DNA of 64,000 nt from Halocatena salina (GTDB lineage: Archaea > Halobacteriota > Halobacteria > Halobacteriales > Haloarculaceae). The stretch covers positions 620,001-684,000 of the forward strand of contig NZ_CP096019.1 in assembly GCF_023115355.1 (NCBI RefSeq), in the 5' to 3' direction. The position numbers and the translations under genes are program-made. Under the pieces are notes generated by a model. That model had not been told where the DNA came from. It made no database searches and saw only the letters and a program-made list of their open reading frames with translations. Below are positions 34,609 through 42,856 of this stretch, piece after piece; position 1 is the stretch's first letter, and every line of letters starts with the position of its first letter.

Positions 34609-35739
34609 CTAGGAACGGTTGAGCGACTCTTCGAGTGCTGAGAGGAGATACTGAACGTTTGCAGGGCGAGCAGAATGGCCCATACAGCCGATGCGGAGCA
34701 CTTCACCGGCAAGGTCGCCGAGTCCTGCGGCGATCTCGATGCCGTATTTGCTCAATAGATGGTCGATGAGCGCCGTCTCGTCGACCTCGTCGGGAATACG
34801 TACGGTGTTCAAGCTGGGAAGCCAGTACTCTTCGGCGGCGTACCTGTCCAACCCGAGATCCTCCATCCCCGAAACGAGCGTTCGCGCGACCCGTCGGTGG
34901 CGCTCCCAACGGCGTTCAATACCTTCCTCGGCCACCAATCGGAGTGCCTCCCGCAGCGCGTACACGTTCGTGATCGGGGCCGTGTGATGGTACGAGCGAT
35001 CTTCCCCCCAGTATCCTTCTAGCAACGACAGATCGAGATACCACGACCGAACGGGCGTCTCCCGGGTGAGGATCCGATCTATCGCCCGATCCGACAGCGT
35101 GATCGGGCTCGCACCCGGGGGACAGGAGAGACATTTTTGCGCGCTCGAATACGCGATGTCGATGTCCCACGCGTCGACGCGCAGCTCGACACCACCGAGC
35201 GACGTGACGGTGTCTGCGATCACGAACGCGTCGTGAGCGTGAGCGATCTCGGTCAGTTCGGACACCGCAGGCTGGCGGACGCCGGTGCTCGTTTCGGCGT
35301 GAACGAACCCGAACACCTCGGGCTGGTGAGTCTCGAACGCATCGCGTACGTCATTCGGATCGAGCGGCTCTCCCCACGGTGCGTCGACCGAAACCACCTC
35401 GCCCCCGGCCCGGTTCGCCATGCTCGCCATCCGGTGGCCGAAATAACCGTTCGATGGCACGAGCACCGTATCCCCGGGCTCGACCAAGTTGCCAAACGCC
35501 GCTTCCATCGCCGCCGATCCTGTCCCGCTGATCGGGAGCGTCCACTGATTGTCCGTCCGAAACGTGTACCGGAGCAGCTCTTGGACCTCGTTCATCACGT
35601 CGAGAAAAACGGGATCGAGGTGGCCCACCAGCGGCGTCCCCATCGCGCGTAACACCCGGGGATGAACATCACTTGGACCGGGACCCATGAGCGTTCGTAC
35701 CGGCGGTGTCAGTTCATCAACAACTGGTGCGTCGGTCAT
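34609..35739 (-). CDS. class V aminotransferase (alanine-glyoxylate / serine-pyruvate type)
   Basis: The protein has 376 residues. N-terminal TPPVRTLMGPGPSDVHPRVL is typical of the alanine-glyoxylate/serine-pyruvate group. The PLP-binding lysine lies in YSSAQKCLSCPPG, the cofactor-phosphate region in ISGTGSAAMEAAFGNL, and the C-terminal RIGCMGHSARPANV carries the substrate-carboxylate arginine. It likely transfers an amino group between glyoxylate or hydroxypyruvate and alanine or serine; exact substrates are not decidable from sequence. Single gene. Confidence 0.85.
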   Translation of the reverse strand: MTDAPVVDELTPPVRTLMGPGPSDVHPRVLRAMGTPLVGHLDPVFLDVMNEVQELLRYTFRTDNQWTLPISGTGSAAMEAAFGNLVEPGDTVLVPSNGYFGHRMASMANRAGGEVVSVDAPWGEPLDPNDVRDAFETHQPEVFGFVHAETSTGVRQPAVSELTEIAHAHDAFVIADTVTSLGGVELRVDAWDIDIAYSSAQKCLSCPPGASPITLSDRAIDRILTRETPVRSWYLDLSLLEGYWGEDRSYHHTAPITNVYALREALRLVAEEGIERRWERHRRVARTLVSGMEDLGLDRYAAEEYWLPSLNTVRIPDEVDETALIDHLLSKYGIEIAAGLGDLAGEVLRIGCMGHSARPANVQYLLSALEESLNRS

Positions 35740-35811
35740 ACGCCGTAGCTACTGCCAACGGCGGGAAAAACACACCGGTATATCTATCTATGGTTTGAAA
35801 AATAGAAAATA

Positions 35812-35819
35812 TTTATATA
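35812..35819 (+). promoter_or_regulatory. TATA box of the small membrane protein gene
   Basis: TTTATATA lies 30 bases upstream of the ATG at 35842, the normal distance for a haloarchaeal leaderless transcript. Confidence 0.55.
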
Positions 35820-35841
35820 ATATGCTGAATTATATTATTGC

Positions 35842-36081
35842 ATGGTGGAAAGGAGTATTTTGAGCGCGGCTACCAGTGAACTTAGAGAACTAGGTGAATA
35901 CATGGCACACCGTCGTGATCTTCAGAAATTATACACAGTTGAACTATTCATTCTGCTGGGTGCGATGGCCGCAGTTATCTACACCATCGACGCTGGTGTA
36001 CTGTCGATCGTCGAGGGAATGGTGATTCTGGCCGTGATTTCGGTGGCTGAACTGCTGGTCGAAGCGCACATCACCGGCTGA
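35842..36081 (+). CDS. small membrane protein
   Basis: This 79-residue protein has a charged N-terminal helix (SELRELGEYMAHRRDLQKLY) followed by two hydrophobic segments (about 34-48 and 53-73). The strong TATA box upstream supports a real leaderless gene. Function unknown; no family recognised. Confidence 0.6.
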   Translation: MVERSILSAATSELRELGEYMAHRRDLQKLYTVELFILLGAMAAVIYTIDAGVLSIVEGMVILAVISVAELLVEAHITG

Positions 36082-36188
36082 GGATCGTCGGTGACGATGG
36101 AATCTCCAACGTGGTACCACCGATCGTCGTTTCTCGACTGGCTCGTTTTATCTGTCACCGGATGGTACCACACACCGTGACATCATAA

Positions 36189-36225
36189 TACGATATTATT
36201 ATTTAAACACAGAGTATATATCGTA
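36189..36225. promoter_or_regulatory. 8-bp inverted repeat around a promoter
   Basis: TACGATAT (36189-36196) and ATATCGTA (36218-36225) form a perfect inverted repeat with 21 bases between, enclosing the AT-rich ATTTAAA. The right arm ends 20 bases before the ATG at 36246. It may be an operator for the DUF7331-like gene. Confidence 0.4.
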
Positions 36226-36245
36226 CTGAGAAATAGCAAAATTTG

Positions 36246-36425
36246 ATGGGAGAACGACCGGACACCATCGATGATTCGCTCCGAGTAGATGCGGGTAGCT
36301 CTCTTCCCGTTCCCGATCTCGATGAGTATGCATCCTACGAGGATGGGGATAGATACGTCATTTGTGACCGATCGAACGCTAACGCGTGGATCAGATCGGA
36401 CGTCACAACGACGCTGTCACGCTGA
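36246..36425 (+). CDS. DUF7331-like small haloarchaeal protein
   Basis: The protein has 59 residues. An acidic N-terminus is followed by YASYEDGDRYVICDRSNANA and WIRSD, the pattern of a small family common in haloarchaea that I recall as DUF7331. Function unknown. A perfect inverted repeat straddles its promoter. Confidence 0.65.
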   Translation: MGERPDTIDDSLRVDAGSSLPVPDLDEYASYEDGDRYVICDRSNANAWIRSDVTTTLSR

Positions 36426-36511
36426 TCGGATGATGAGCTTCCGGTGGCGGGAAGCAATGTATAGAGATCACCGACCGTTTTGGCGTCCGTGCCGTCGGTA
36501 GCGGAAGGTCG

Positions 36512-37759
36512 CTACCGACACTCTGGACAGACGTACCGAGTAGGATCGAGCATTGGTTCATCCATTGGGGGAATGGCGTGTGAACCACACGTCACACACC
36601 ATGTCCAGTATCCGATCCCGGTACCAGTCTTGGCTCTTGCGCGAGTAGATCGCACGCGATCATCCGTCTCGATCTCGATACACCGTTCGGAAACGTCCGT
36701 CACCGTCCCGTCGATGGACGCGTGTTGTGGGATACTGATACCCATTGAGTTGGGTGTGGCGATCATCTGCCCCGTCTCGACGTGATCACCCGGTTCAACG
36801 ATGGGGTGGCTCGGTTCGACGATACCCTGAAACGCGGTGTTCGTGATCAGCGGGATCCGCACGTAATCCGGATCGATCGTCGCCGTCGGTTCGGTTTCCA
36901 TCTCCTGCTTGCTGTGGTCGTATTCCGTGAGGATGTTGATCCGGTCCTCGCCAAGCGTCTGTTCCGTCGCAGTCTCCTCGTCAATCACGAGGAGACAGTT
37001 CGTTCGTTTGCGGATTCCGAACCGATCGGGCGGTTCATCGATCAAGAAACACCATCCTGGACCACCGTCGGCGAGCACCGCATCGGCCGGCAGCTCCGTA
37101 ACTGGACGGCCAGCTGCCCGAAGAAGTTCGGTCGCGGGAGTGCCGATCGGTGCTCGCAGGAACCGGTGCCGGGGAACCTCCCCGTCCACGTGGAGGTACT
37201 TGTGGGTTACTGGTGTGCCTTCCGTGAAGGTTCGATACATGTTGTAGATGGATTCGGTGTTTTGGACGATCCATCCGTGATCCATCGGGAGATCGTCGCG
37301 GATGATGGTGCCATCGACGAGTCGGAGGAGAACGCTTTCCATTCCGTACTCATACCGGTCGTCCGTGTAGGCGAAGACGACCCCAGTCTCGGCGTCGTCG
37401 ACTGGCAACTCCTCAGGAAGATACACAGTGGCGTCGGTCGCTGCTTCCAACTCACTCGTGTACTCGTTCCGATCGACCTCCTTTGCAGCCACGACGATCA
37501 CGTCAAACAACCGGTCGAGTAATGCGTCGAACAGCGTCGCTAACGCCGCTGTATGCGTTTGCCCCAGCCATTTGTCGACGAAGAAGTTCGGTTCGCTCTC
37601 CTGATGATTTATGAGCAACGAATCGACCTCTTCTACACGCTCCCACTTCGCGTATGAGGGGAATCCAGCCCCACCAGCTCCCCCGATACCGGCGTTGCGT
37701 ATGGTCGTTGTAATCTCCGGTACTGACGTTCGTTCGAGCCTCGACAGTGAAATATTCAT
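36512..37759 (-). CDS. RnfC/PduS/PrdC-like flavoprotein without iron-sulfur motif
   Basis: The protein has 415 residues. The N-terminus has the NuoF/RnfC flavin loop GIGGAGGAGFPSYAKW (24-39) and INHQESEPNFFVDKWL, equivalent to the E-C-E-P...D-K segment of PduS and RnfC. An SLBB-like middle follows, and a C-terminal barrel-sandwich hybrid reads VEPGDHVETGQMIATP and ISIPQHASIDGTVTDV. The two [4Fe-4S] cysteine motifs between these domains in PduS and RnfC are missing; instead the chain ends in a zinc-ribbon-like C388-x2-C391...C411-x2-C414. It is probably an NAD(P)H-flavin electron-transfer protein whose partner is unknown. It is a stand-alone gene. Confidence 0.72.
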   Translation of the reverse strand: MNISLSRLERTSVPEITTTIRNAGIGGAGGAGFPSYAKWERVEEVDSLLINHQESEPNFFVDKWLGQTHTAALATLFDALLDRLFDVIVVAAKEVDRNEYTSELEAATDATVYLPEELPVDDAETGVVFAYTDDRYEYGMESVLLRLVDGTIIRDDLPMDHGWIVQNTESIYNMYRTFTEGTPVTHKYLHVDGEVPRHRFLRAPIGTPATELLRAAGRPVTELPADAVLADGGPGWCFLIDEPPDRFGIRKRTNCLLVIDEETATEQTLGEDRINILTEYDHSKQEMETEPTATIDPDYVRIPLITNTAFQGIVEPSHPIVEPGDHVETGQMIATPNSMGISIPQHASIDGTVTDVSERCIEIETDDRVRSTRARAKTGTGIGYWTWCVTCGSHAIPPMDEPMLDPTRYVCPECR

Positions 37760-37985
37760 GATTTATTGTTATATTGCCTTCCCACCTTCATAGAACTTTT
37801 GAAATTTACCATTCAACACAATAAACGAGCCATTCATGTACACGTTGGATCGGCGGTCCTCTCGGCGAGTAGGGTTGCTCTCTTCCGGAGGTTCCGACTG
37901 ATGTGGTGACACCCATCTATCTCGTTCCTCGAGTCGTGTCAAACTGACCCAAACACATTTGGTATGGCATTGCAAACTAACATTA

Positions 37986-39275
37986 ATGACGTATAGTACG
38001 ATCGAAACGTCCGACCGAGAGCGGCTGCATGAACTACAATCCGAGCGATTGCGCGATATCGTGACGTACGCTCACGAGAACGTGCCGTTTTATCGGGAGG
38101 TGTTGAAGGAGGCAGGGCTTTCACCGGGGGACATTGATGGAATCGAGGACTGCGCCCGGCTCCCGTTCACCACGAAGGAGGATTTTCGAGTGGAGTTTCC
38201 CGACGGGTTGTTTGCGGTCGATTGGGATGCTGTCCAACGAGTTCATGCGTCGTCGGGGACGACTGGTACGCCAAAGATCGTTTCGTACACCGACGCGGAT
38301 CTCGGTATCTGGCGGTCGGTGATGGCCCGGTCATTGGCTTCGGCGGGCGTTACGGAGAACGATGTCGTTCAGAACGCGTATGGGTATGGGTTGTTCACGG
38401 GCGGACTGGGGTTTCACGACGGCTGTGAGGAGCTCGGGGCGACGGTGGTCCCCGTCGGTGGAGGAAACACGGCGAGACAGATCGAGCTGTTGGTGGATCT
38501 CGGCTGTGACGTGCTCGCCTGTACGCCGTCGTACTGTCTGTACCTCGCCGAGGAGATGGAACGGCGATCGATCGATCCCCATGGGTTACCCCTGTCGACG
38601 GTGTTGATCGGTGCCGAACCGTTCACCGATCCGATGCGCGAGGAGATCGAGGCGGCGCTGGGCGTCACCGCTATCGACGTGTATGGGCTGTCGGAGATCA
38701 TTGGTCCCGGCGTTTCGATCGAGTGCGCGGCGGCACAAGATGGACTCCACGTCTGGGAGGATCATTTCTATCCGGAGATCATCGATCCCGAGACGGGCGA
38801 GGTGCTTCCGGACGGTGAGCAGGGCGAACTCGTTCTCACGACGCTCACCAAAGAAGCTCTTCCCCTCTTGCGCTATCGGACGGGTGACATCACGTCACTC
38901 ACCCGCGAACCGTGTGCGTGTGGACGCACGCACGCCCGGATGGACAACGTCACGGGACGAACCGACGATCTGCTCATCGTTCGCGGCGTGAACGTGTACG
39001 CCAGCCAAATCGAGGCGACGATGCTCGACATCCCCGAGGTCGCTCCCCACTACCGAATCGATCTCAGTCGAGAGGGTGCACTCGATCGGATAGAAATTAC
39101 GGCTGAACATCACGAGCGCTACGAAGATGATCTCACGGCGCTCGAAACGCGGATCCTCGAACGGTTGAACGCAATCCTCGATCTGACGCCCGATGCGATC
39201 ACCGTCGTCGAACCCGACACGATCGAACGCACAGAAACCGGAAAGGTACAACGGGTGTTCGACCACCGGAGCTGA
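37986..39275 (+). CDS. phenylacetate-CoA ligase-like AMP-forming enzyme
   Basis: The protein has 429 residues, the normal PaaK length. Motifs are ASSGTTGTPKIVSYT (ATP phosphate loop), YGLSEIIGPGV (adenylate), RYRTGD and the PaaK-type CACGRTHARM near 310 preceding MDNVTGRTDDLLIVRGVNVY. It activates an aromatic or related carboxylate to its CoA thioester via the acyl-adenylate. No paa ring-oxidation genes accompany it, so the acid is uncertain. The ATG at 37986 is preferred to the ATG at 37959. Confidence 0.85.
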   Translation: MTYSTIETSDRERLHELQSERLRDIVTYAHENVPFYREVLKEAGLSPGDIDGIEDCARLPFTTKEDFRVEFPDGLFAVDWDAVQRVHASSGTTGTPKIVSYTDADLGIWRSVMARSLASAGVTENDVVQNAYGYGLFTGGLGFHDGCEELGATVVPVGGGNTARQIELLVDLGCDVLACTPSYCLYLAEEMERRSIDPHGLPLSTVLIGAEPFTDPMREEIEAALGVTAIDVYGLSEIIGPGVSIECAAAQDGLHVWEDHFYPEIIDPETGEVLPDGEQGELVLTTLTKEALPLLRYRTGDITSLTREPCACGRTHARMDNVTGRTDDLLIVRGVNVYASQIEATMLDIPEVAPHYRIDLSREGALDRIEITAEHHERYEDDLTALETRILERLNAILDLTPDAITVVEPDTIERTETGKVQRVFDHRS

Positions 39276-39369
39276 TCCCTTCGGTGACGGCCGAACGCCG
39301 GCGCGGGTACTAGCCTTGGTTTTCAACATTACCCCGACTGTTATGTGCGATCCGGCCGTTCGATCAGGT

Positions 39370-39651
39370 ATGACGGAGACGTTATCCGATGAGGAGATCG
39401 AGGTATCGTTGCCCGACAACTGGGAGCGCGACGGCGAGGAAATCGTTCGCACCTACGAGTTCGATGGCTACCTCGATGGGGTGGGCTTTGCCGCAGGGAT
39501 CGGTGGGATCGCTCAGTCGGCGTTTCACCACCCCGAGATCACGATCGGGTGGCGGGAGGTTGAGGTGCGCCTGACGACCCACGACGCGGGCGGCATCACC
39601 GAGCAGGACATCGATCTCGCCGAGCAGTTCGAAGCCCTTCGTGAATCGTGA
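39370..39651 (+). CDS. 4a-hydroxytetrahydrobiopterin dehydratase (PCD/DCoH-like)
   Basis: The protein has 93 residues. The conserved histidine cluster lies in QSAFHHPEITIGW, with a following LTTHDAGGITEQDIDLA; together these match pterin-4a-carbinolamine dehydratase. Archaeal homologues may act in pterin recycling or in molybdopterin chemistry, and the moeA pair lies 1.2 kb away, though that is a weak link. Its stop overlaps the GTG start of the next gene as GTGA. An ATG at 39343 would add nine residues. Confidence 0.85.
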   Translation: MTETLSDEEIEVSLPDNWERDGEEIVRTYEFDGYLDGVGFAAGIGGIAQSAFHHPEITIGWREVEVRLTTHDAGGITEQDIDLAEQFEALRES

Positions 39652-40049
39652 CTGATCCAGCAGCGGCGTACATCCTTCGGGTTCGCTTTCGGCTGCAACC
39701 CGACACGGACGTGCGAGTCGACCCAGAGACGTTCGAGACGTTGGTGTCGTGGCCCGCCGCTCGACCGGAAGCGGACGGATGGTTGTTTTTCCGGGATCAT
39801 CTCTGGCGTGGTGCGGTAAACGACCAGCTACCGCTCCGGGAGTTGGCAGAGAACGTATTGGGACCGGTCGCCGTCGAACACGTCGCGTTCGTCGAGTTGC
39901 GAACGAATGAGACGTACCTCGATGCGCTGAAAGACGCCATCGAGGAAGCGCTCGAACGCCAGCCATCGCCGTTTGGAAACGCCACGAGCGCTGACGAAGT
40001 GGTGAAAAACCACCTCGGAAGCGCGATTCATGTCCGAGAGCCACGCTGA
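39648..40049 (+). CDS. LWR-salt protein
   Basis: The protein has 133 residues. It contains the LWR motif in FFRDHLWRGAVNDQLPLRELA that names this haloarchaeal family; the fold looks alpha/beta with an acidic C-terminal helix (LDALKDAIEEALERQ). It starts at GTG coupled to the dehydratase stop. Function unknown; confined to halophilic archaea as far as I know. Confidence 0.8.
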   Translation: MTDPAAAYILRVRFRLQPDTDVRVDPETFETLVSWPAARPEADGWLFFRDHLWRGAVNDQLPLRELAENVLGPVAVEHVAFVELRTNETYLDALKDAIEEALERQPSPFGNATSADEVVKNHLGSAIHVREPR

Positions 40050-40095
40050 AGCCAGGACAAAAATTATGCGTTCTCGGACCGTATTCGGTGTTCCG

Positions 40096-40770
40096 ATGGA
40101 TTCGACGCTTGAGTCGTATGATTTTTGGGTGTTCGATCTCGACGGGACCCTCGTCGATGTCGAACCGAGCTACACGAGAGAGGTAATAATGGCCGTTGGA
40201 GACCGACTCGGCCACGAGTTTTCCGAGTGGGAGACGACGGCGCTCTGGTATGGGTTCGGAGATCACCGCAACACACTCCTTGCAGAGAAAGGGATCGACC
40301 CAGCCCGCTTCTGGTCGGTGTTCCACGACGTCGAGGACGCCGAGGCTCGCGCGGCGGCTACGTTTCTGTACGACGACGCCGAACGACTCCTCTCGACGCT
40401 CGACTGTCCGATCGGAGTGGTGACACACTGTCAGCGGTATCTCACCGATCCGGTGCTCGATCAGCTCCACATCCGGGACTGGTTCGACGCCGTGTTCTGT
40501 TGTACCGACGATACCGGTTGGAAACCGGACCCGACGCCGGTGTACGAGACGCTCGCAAGGATGGGCATCCGCAACGACGGTGACATCGCTCGGGGGGTAC
40601 TCGCTGGTGACAGCCCACAAGACATCGGAGCAGCGTGGAACGTCGGTCTCGACGGTATTCACGTCGAACGACACGGTCACGACAGACGCGGTATCTGTGT
40701 CCTCGGTGACCAACGGGTGGCACAGCTAGACGAGATCATCACACCCTCCCGTAGTCCCGCGACGGATTGA
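40096..40770 (+). CDS. HAD-superfamily hydrolase (phosphatase-like)
   Basis: The protein has 224 residues. Motif I is WVFDLDGTLVD with nucleophile Asp14 and general acid Asp16, motif II is VVTHCQR (Thr), motif III is the Lys of GWKPDPTPVY, and motif IV is LAGDSPQDIGAAWNVG. The helical cap after motif I is that of phosphoglycolate phosphatase-like subfamily I enzymes. Substrate unknown. The start at 40096 (MDSTLESYDFW) is used; upstream codons overlap the LWR gene. Confidence 0.85.
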   Translation: MDSTLESYDFWVFDLDGTLVDVEPSYTREVIMAVGDRLGHEFSEWETTALWYGFGDHRNTLLAEKGIDPARFWSVFHDVEDAEARAAATFLYDDAERLLSTLDCPIGVVTHCQRYLTDPVLDQLHIRDWFDAVFCCTDDTGWKPDPTPVYETLARMGIRNDGDIARGVLAGDSPQDIGAAWNVGLDGIHVERHGHDRRGICVLGDQRVAQLDEIITPSRSPATD

Positions 40771-40807
40771 TGGTGTCGTCCGTTCCCGGTCGCGGGGATA
40801 GCAGGGA

Positions 40808-42856
40808 CTACAATCGGTCGTAACCCGGACGACCGGTGAAGCTATCTACGTCAGTGACAGCCGATGCAGGCGTCGAATCCGCGTCGATACCCACACCGGC
40901 CGCCGACAGAGCGGTATCGAGCGCGATCACGCCGTCTTTGTCCGTTCGATCCGGGTTTGCCAGCACGAACACGCGTTCGGTACCCACCGGAACGAACTCG
41001 ACATCGAGTCGGTTGGCGGTCGACCGAAGCCCGAGTCCGGCGTCGGCCGTCCCATCAAGCACCGACCGTATCGGACTTTCGTGGGCACGAACCGCGAACT
41101 CGAATCCATCGATCGAGTCGATGCACGCTTGGGGTGATTCCGACCGCTCGGCTGCCAGCCTGTCGATCGCGTCGGTAAGTGTCGCTCGCAGTCCCGAATC
41201 AGTGGTTCGGTTGACAAAACGGAGATCTAAATCGACGAGATCAGCTAGTCCGGTCACGTCTTCGGGATTGTCTGCTGGAACGATCAGTCCCCATTCGCGC
41301 GTCCAACCTCCCAGTACCGTCGTTTCGAACCCGAGCGCGGTGGTGAGGCTGTCTTCGAGTTCGGCTGCGGTGTCGGTCGTGAGGGTCGTCGAAACGGTTC
41401 CAGAAGTGACGAGTGCGACGTCGACGACCCCGTTTCGTAGCCGTCTGCAACCCGCTCGGCTTCCCATTCCGAGATAGCGTGGACGATCGACACGGTCGAG
41501 CAGTTCCGAAAACGCAGGATCGTCCTCACCGACACCGAACACCGACGGCGGACGAACGGCGGGAGAGAACAGCGACACTTCGACGCGCTCTCCCGTGGCG
41601 ATCTCGTGGGTGTCTGGATGCATCTTCACGACACCATCGGCTTCTACGAGACTCGTCGTCGCCCCACTTCCTTTATCGACGGGATACACCAGTGTCTCGC
41701 CGTCGATATCGATCGAGCAAGTGGTGTCGCTGCTTGCAGTGGTATCGACAGCGAGCGTTTCATTCGAGCCGCTTTCGACCAGCCCGACGGGAAGCAAACG
41801 CAACCGACCCTCACGGTACCGTTCTCGCTGTGCCATTCGGCCGGTAACTGTCGTGGTTCGAGGAGTCGGCTGGGCGGCTGCACGCCGGATCGCTGGCGCG
41901 AGAAACGTGTTGAAGATCGTGAGCGCCGAGACGGGATAGCCGGGCAGCCCGACGTAGGCGGCGTCTTCGAGTTCACCGACCAGCATCGGCTTTCCGGGTT
42001 TGACCGCCACGCCGTGAACGAGAAGTTCGCCTTGCTGTTCGAGAACGCGGTAGACGACGTCGACAGCACCAGCGCTCGTTGATCCCGACGACACCACGAG
42101 ATCACACTCGCTTGCAGCCTTCCGGAGCACCCGTTCCATCTCCCCGTAGTCGTCACCAACGTGGGGATACCGTTCGACGGTACCACCGGCGGCTTCGACG
42201 CCAGCCGCGATCGTGTAGCTGTTGACGTCGTAGATCTGTCCGGCGGTGCTGTTCAGTTGCTCGCCCGGTGGAACGAGTTCGTCGCCAGTGGAGATGATAC
42301 CCACGCAAGGCGCACCGACGACCGCCACCTCACTGACACCCAACGCCGAAAGAAGACCGATCTCTCGGGGTGTCAGTCGCGTCCCCGGTCCGAGCGCCCG
42401 TTCGCCAGCCGCGATGTCTGCACCGGCAGCCATCACACGCTCGCCGGGAGCGACGCTCGTTCGGATTTCGATCCGACCGTCGCGTTCGTCAGTTCGCTCG
42501 ACCATCACGACGGCGTCTGCACCCGCTGGAAGAACTGCTCCCGTCGAGATCGCCACGCACGCACCCGATTCGACCTCCGTGTCCGGCTCCGTTCCCGCGT
42601 GGACGGTTCCGATCCGGTCGAGTTCGACGGGATCAGTCTCGGTAGCACCGAACGTATCCCGTGCCCACACAGCATAGCCGTCGACGCTCGCCCGGTCGAA
42701 CCCCGGAACGTCGATCGGTGCGTCGAGTCGTTCGGCCAGTACACGACCCCTGGCTGCCCGCAGCGGTACCCGCTCTGGATCGCCGGTGAGATCGAGCGAT
42801 TCGATGGCCTCGTGAACTGATTCGGGCGATGCCAGATTTCGGAACTCCTTTCTCAT
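40808..42856 (-). CDS. MoeA-type molybdopterin molybdotransferase fused to a periplasmic-binding-type domain
   Basis: The protein has 682 residues. Residues 1 to about 405 are a full MoeA: PIDVPGFDRASVDGYAVWA, STGAVLPAGADAVVMVE, GIISTGDELV, DLVVSSGSTSAGAVDVVYRV, LPGYPVSALTIF. The remainder (VALVTSGTVSTTL, WGLIVPADNPEDVTGLADL, FEFAVRAHESPIRSVLDGTADAGLGLR) is a substrate-binding-protein-like domain often described as LysR-substrate or PBP-like, probably sensing molybdate, tungstate or a cofactor. Its ATG overlaps the moeA1 stop as ATGA. The fusion type is known in archaea. Confidence 0.87.
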   Translation of the reverse strand: MRKEFRNLASPESVHEAIESLDLTGDPERVPLRAARGRVLAERLDAPIDVPGFDRASVDGYAVWARDTFGATETDPVELDRIGTVHAGTEPDTEVESGACVAISTGAVLPAGADAVVMVERTDERDGRIEIRTSVAPGERVMAAGADIAAGERALGPGTRLTPREIGLLSALGVSEVAVVGAPCVGIISTGDELVPPGEQLNSTAGQIYDVNSYTIAAGVEAAGGTVERYPHVGDDYGEMERVLRKAASECDLVVSSGSTSAGAVDVVYRVLEQQGELLVHGVAVKPGKPMLVGELEDAAYVGLPGYPVSALTIFNTFLAPAIRRAAAQPTPRTTTVTGRMAQRERYREGRLRLLPVGLVESGSNETLAVDTTASSDTTCSIDIDGETLVYPVDKGSGATTSLVEADGVVKMHPDTHEIATGERVEVSLFSPAVRPPSVFGVGEDDPAFSELLDRVDRPRYLGMGSRAGCRRLRNGVVDVALVTSGTVSTTLTTDTAAELEDSLTTALGFETTVLGGWTREWGLIVPADNPEDVTGLADLVDLDLRFVNRTTDSGLRATLTDAIDRLAAERSESPQACIDSIDGFEFAVRAHESPIRSVLDGTADAGLGLRSTANRLDVEFVPVGTERVFVLANPDRTDKDGVIALDTALSAAGVGIDADSTPASAVTDVDSFTGRPGYDRL

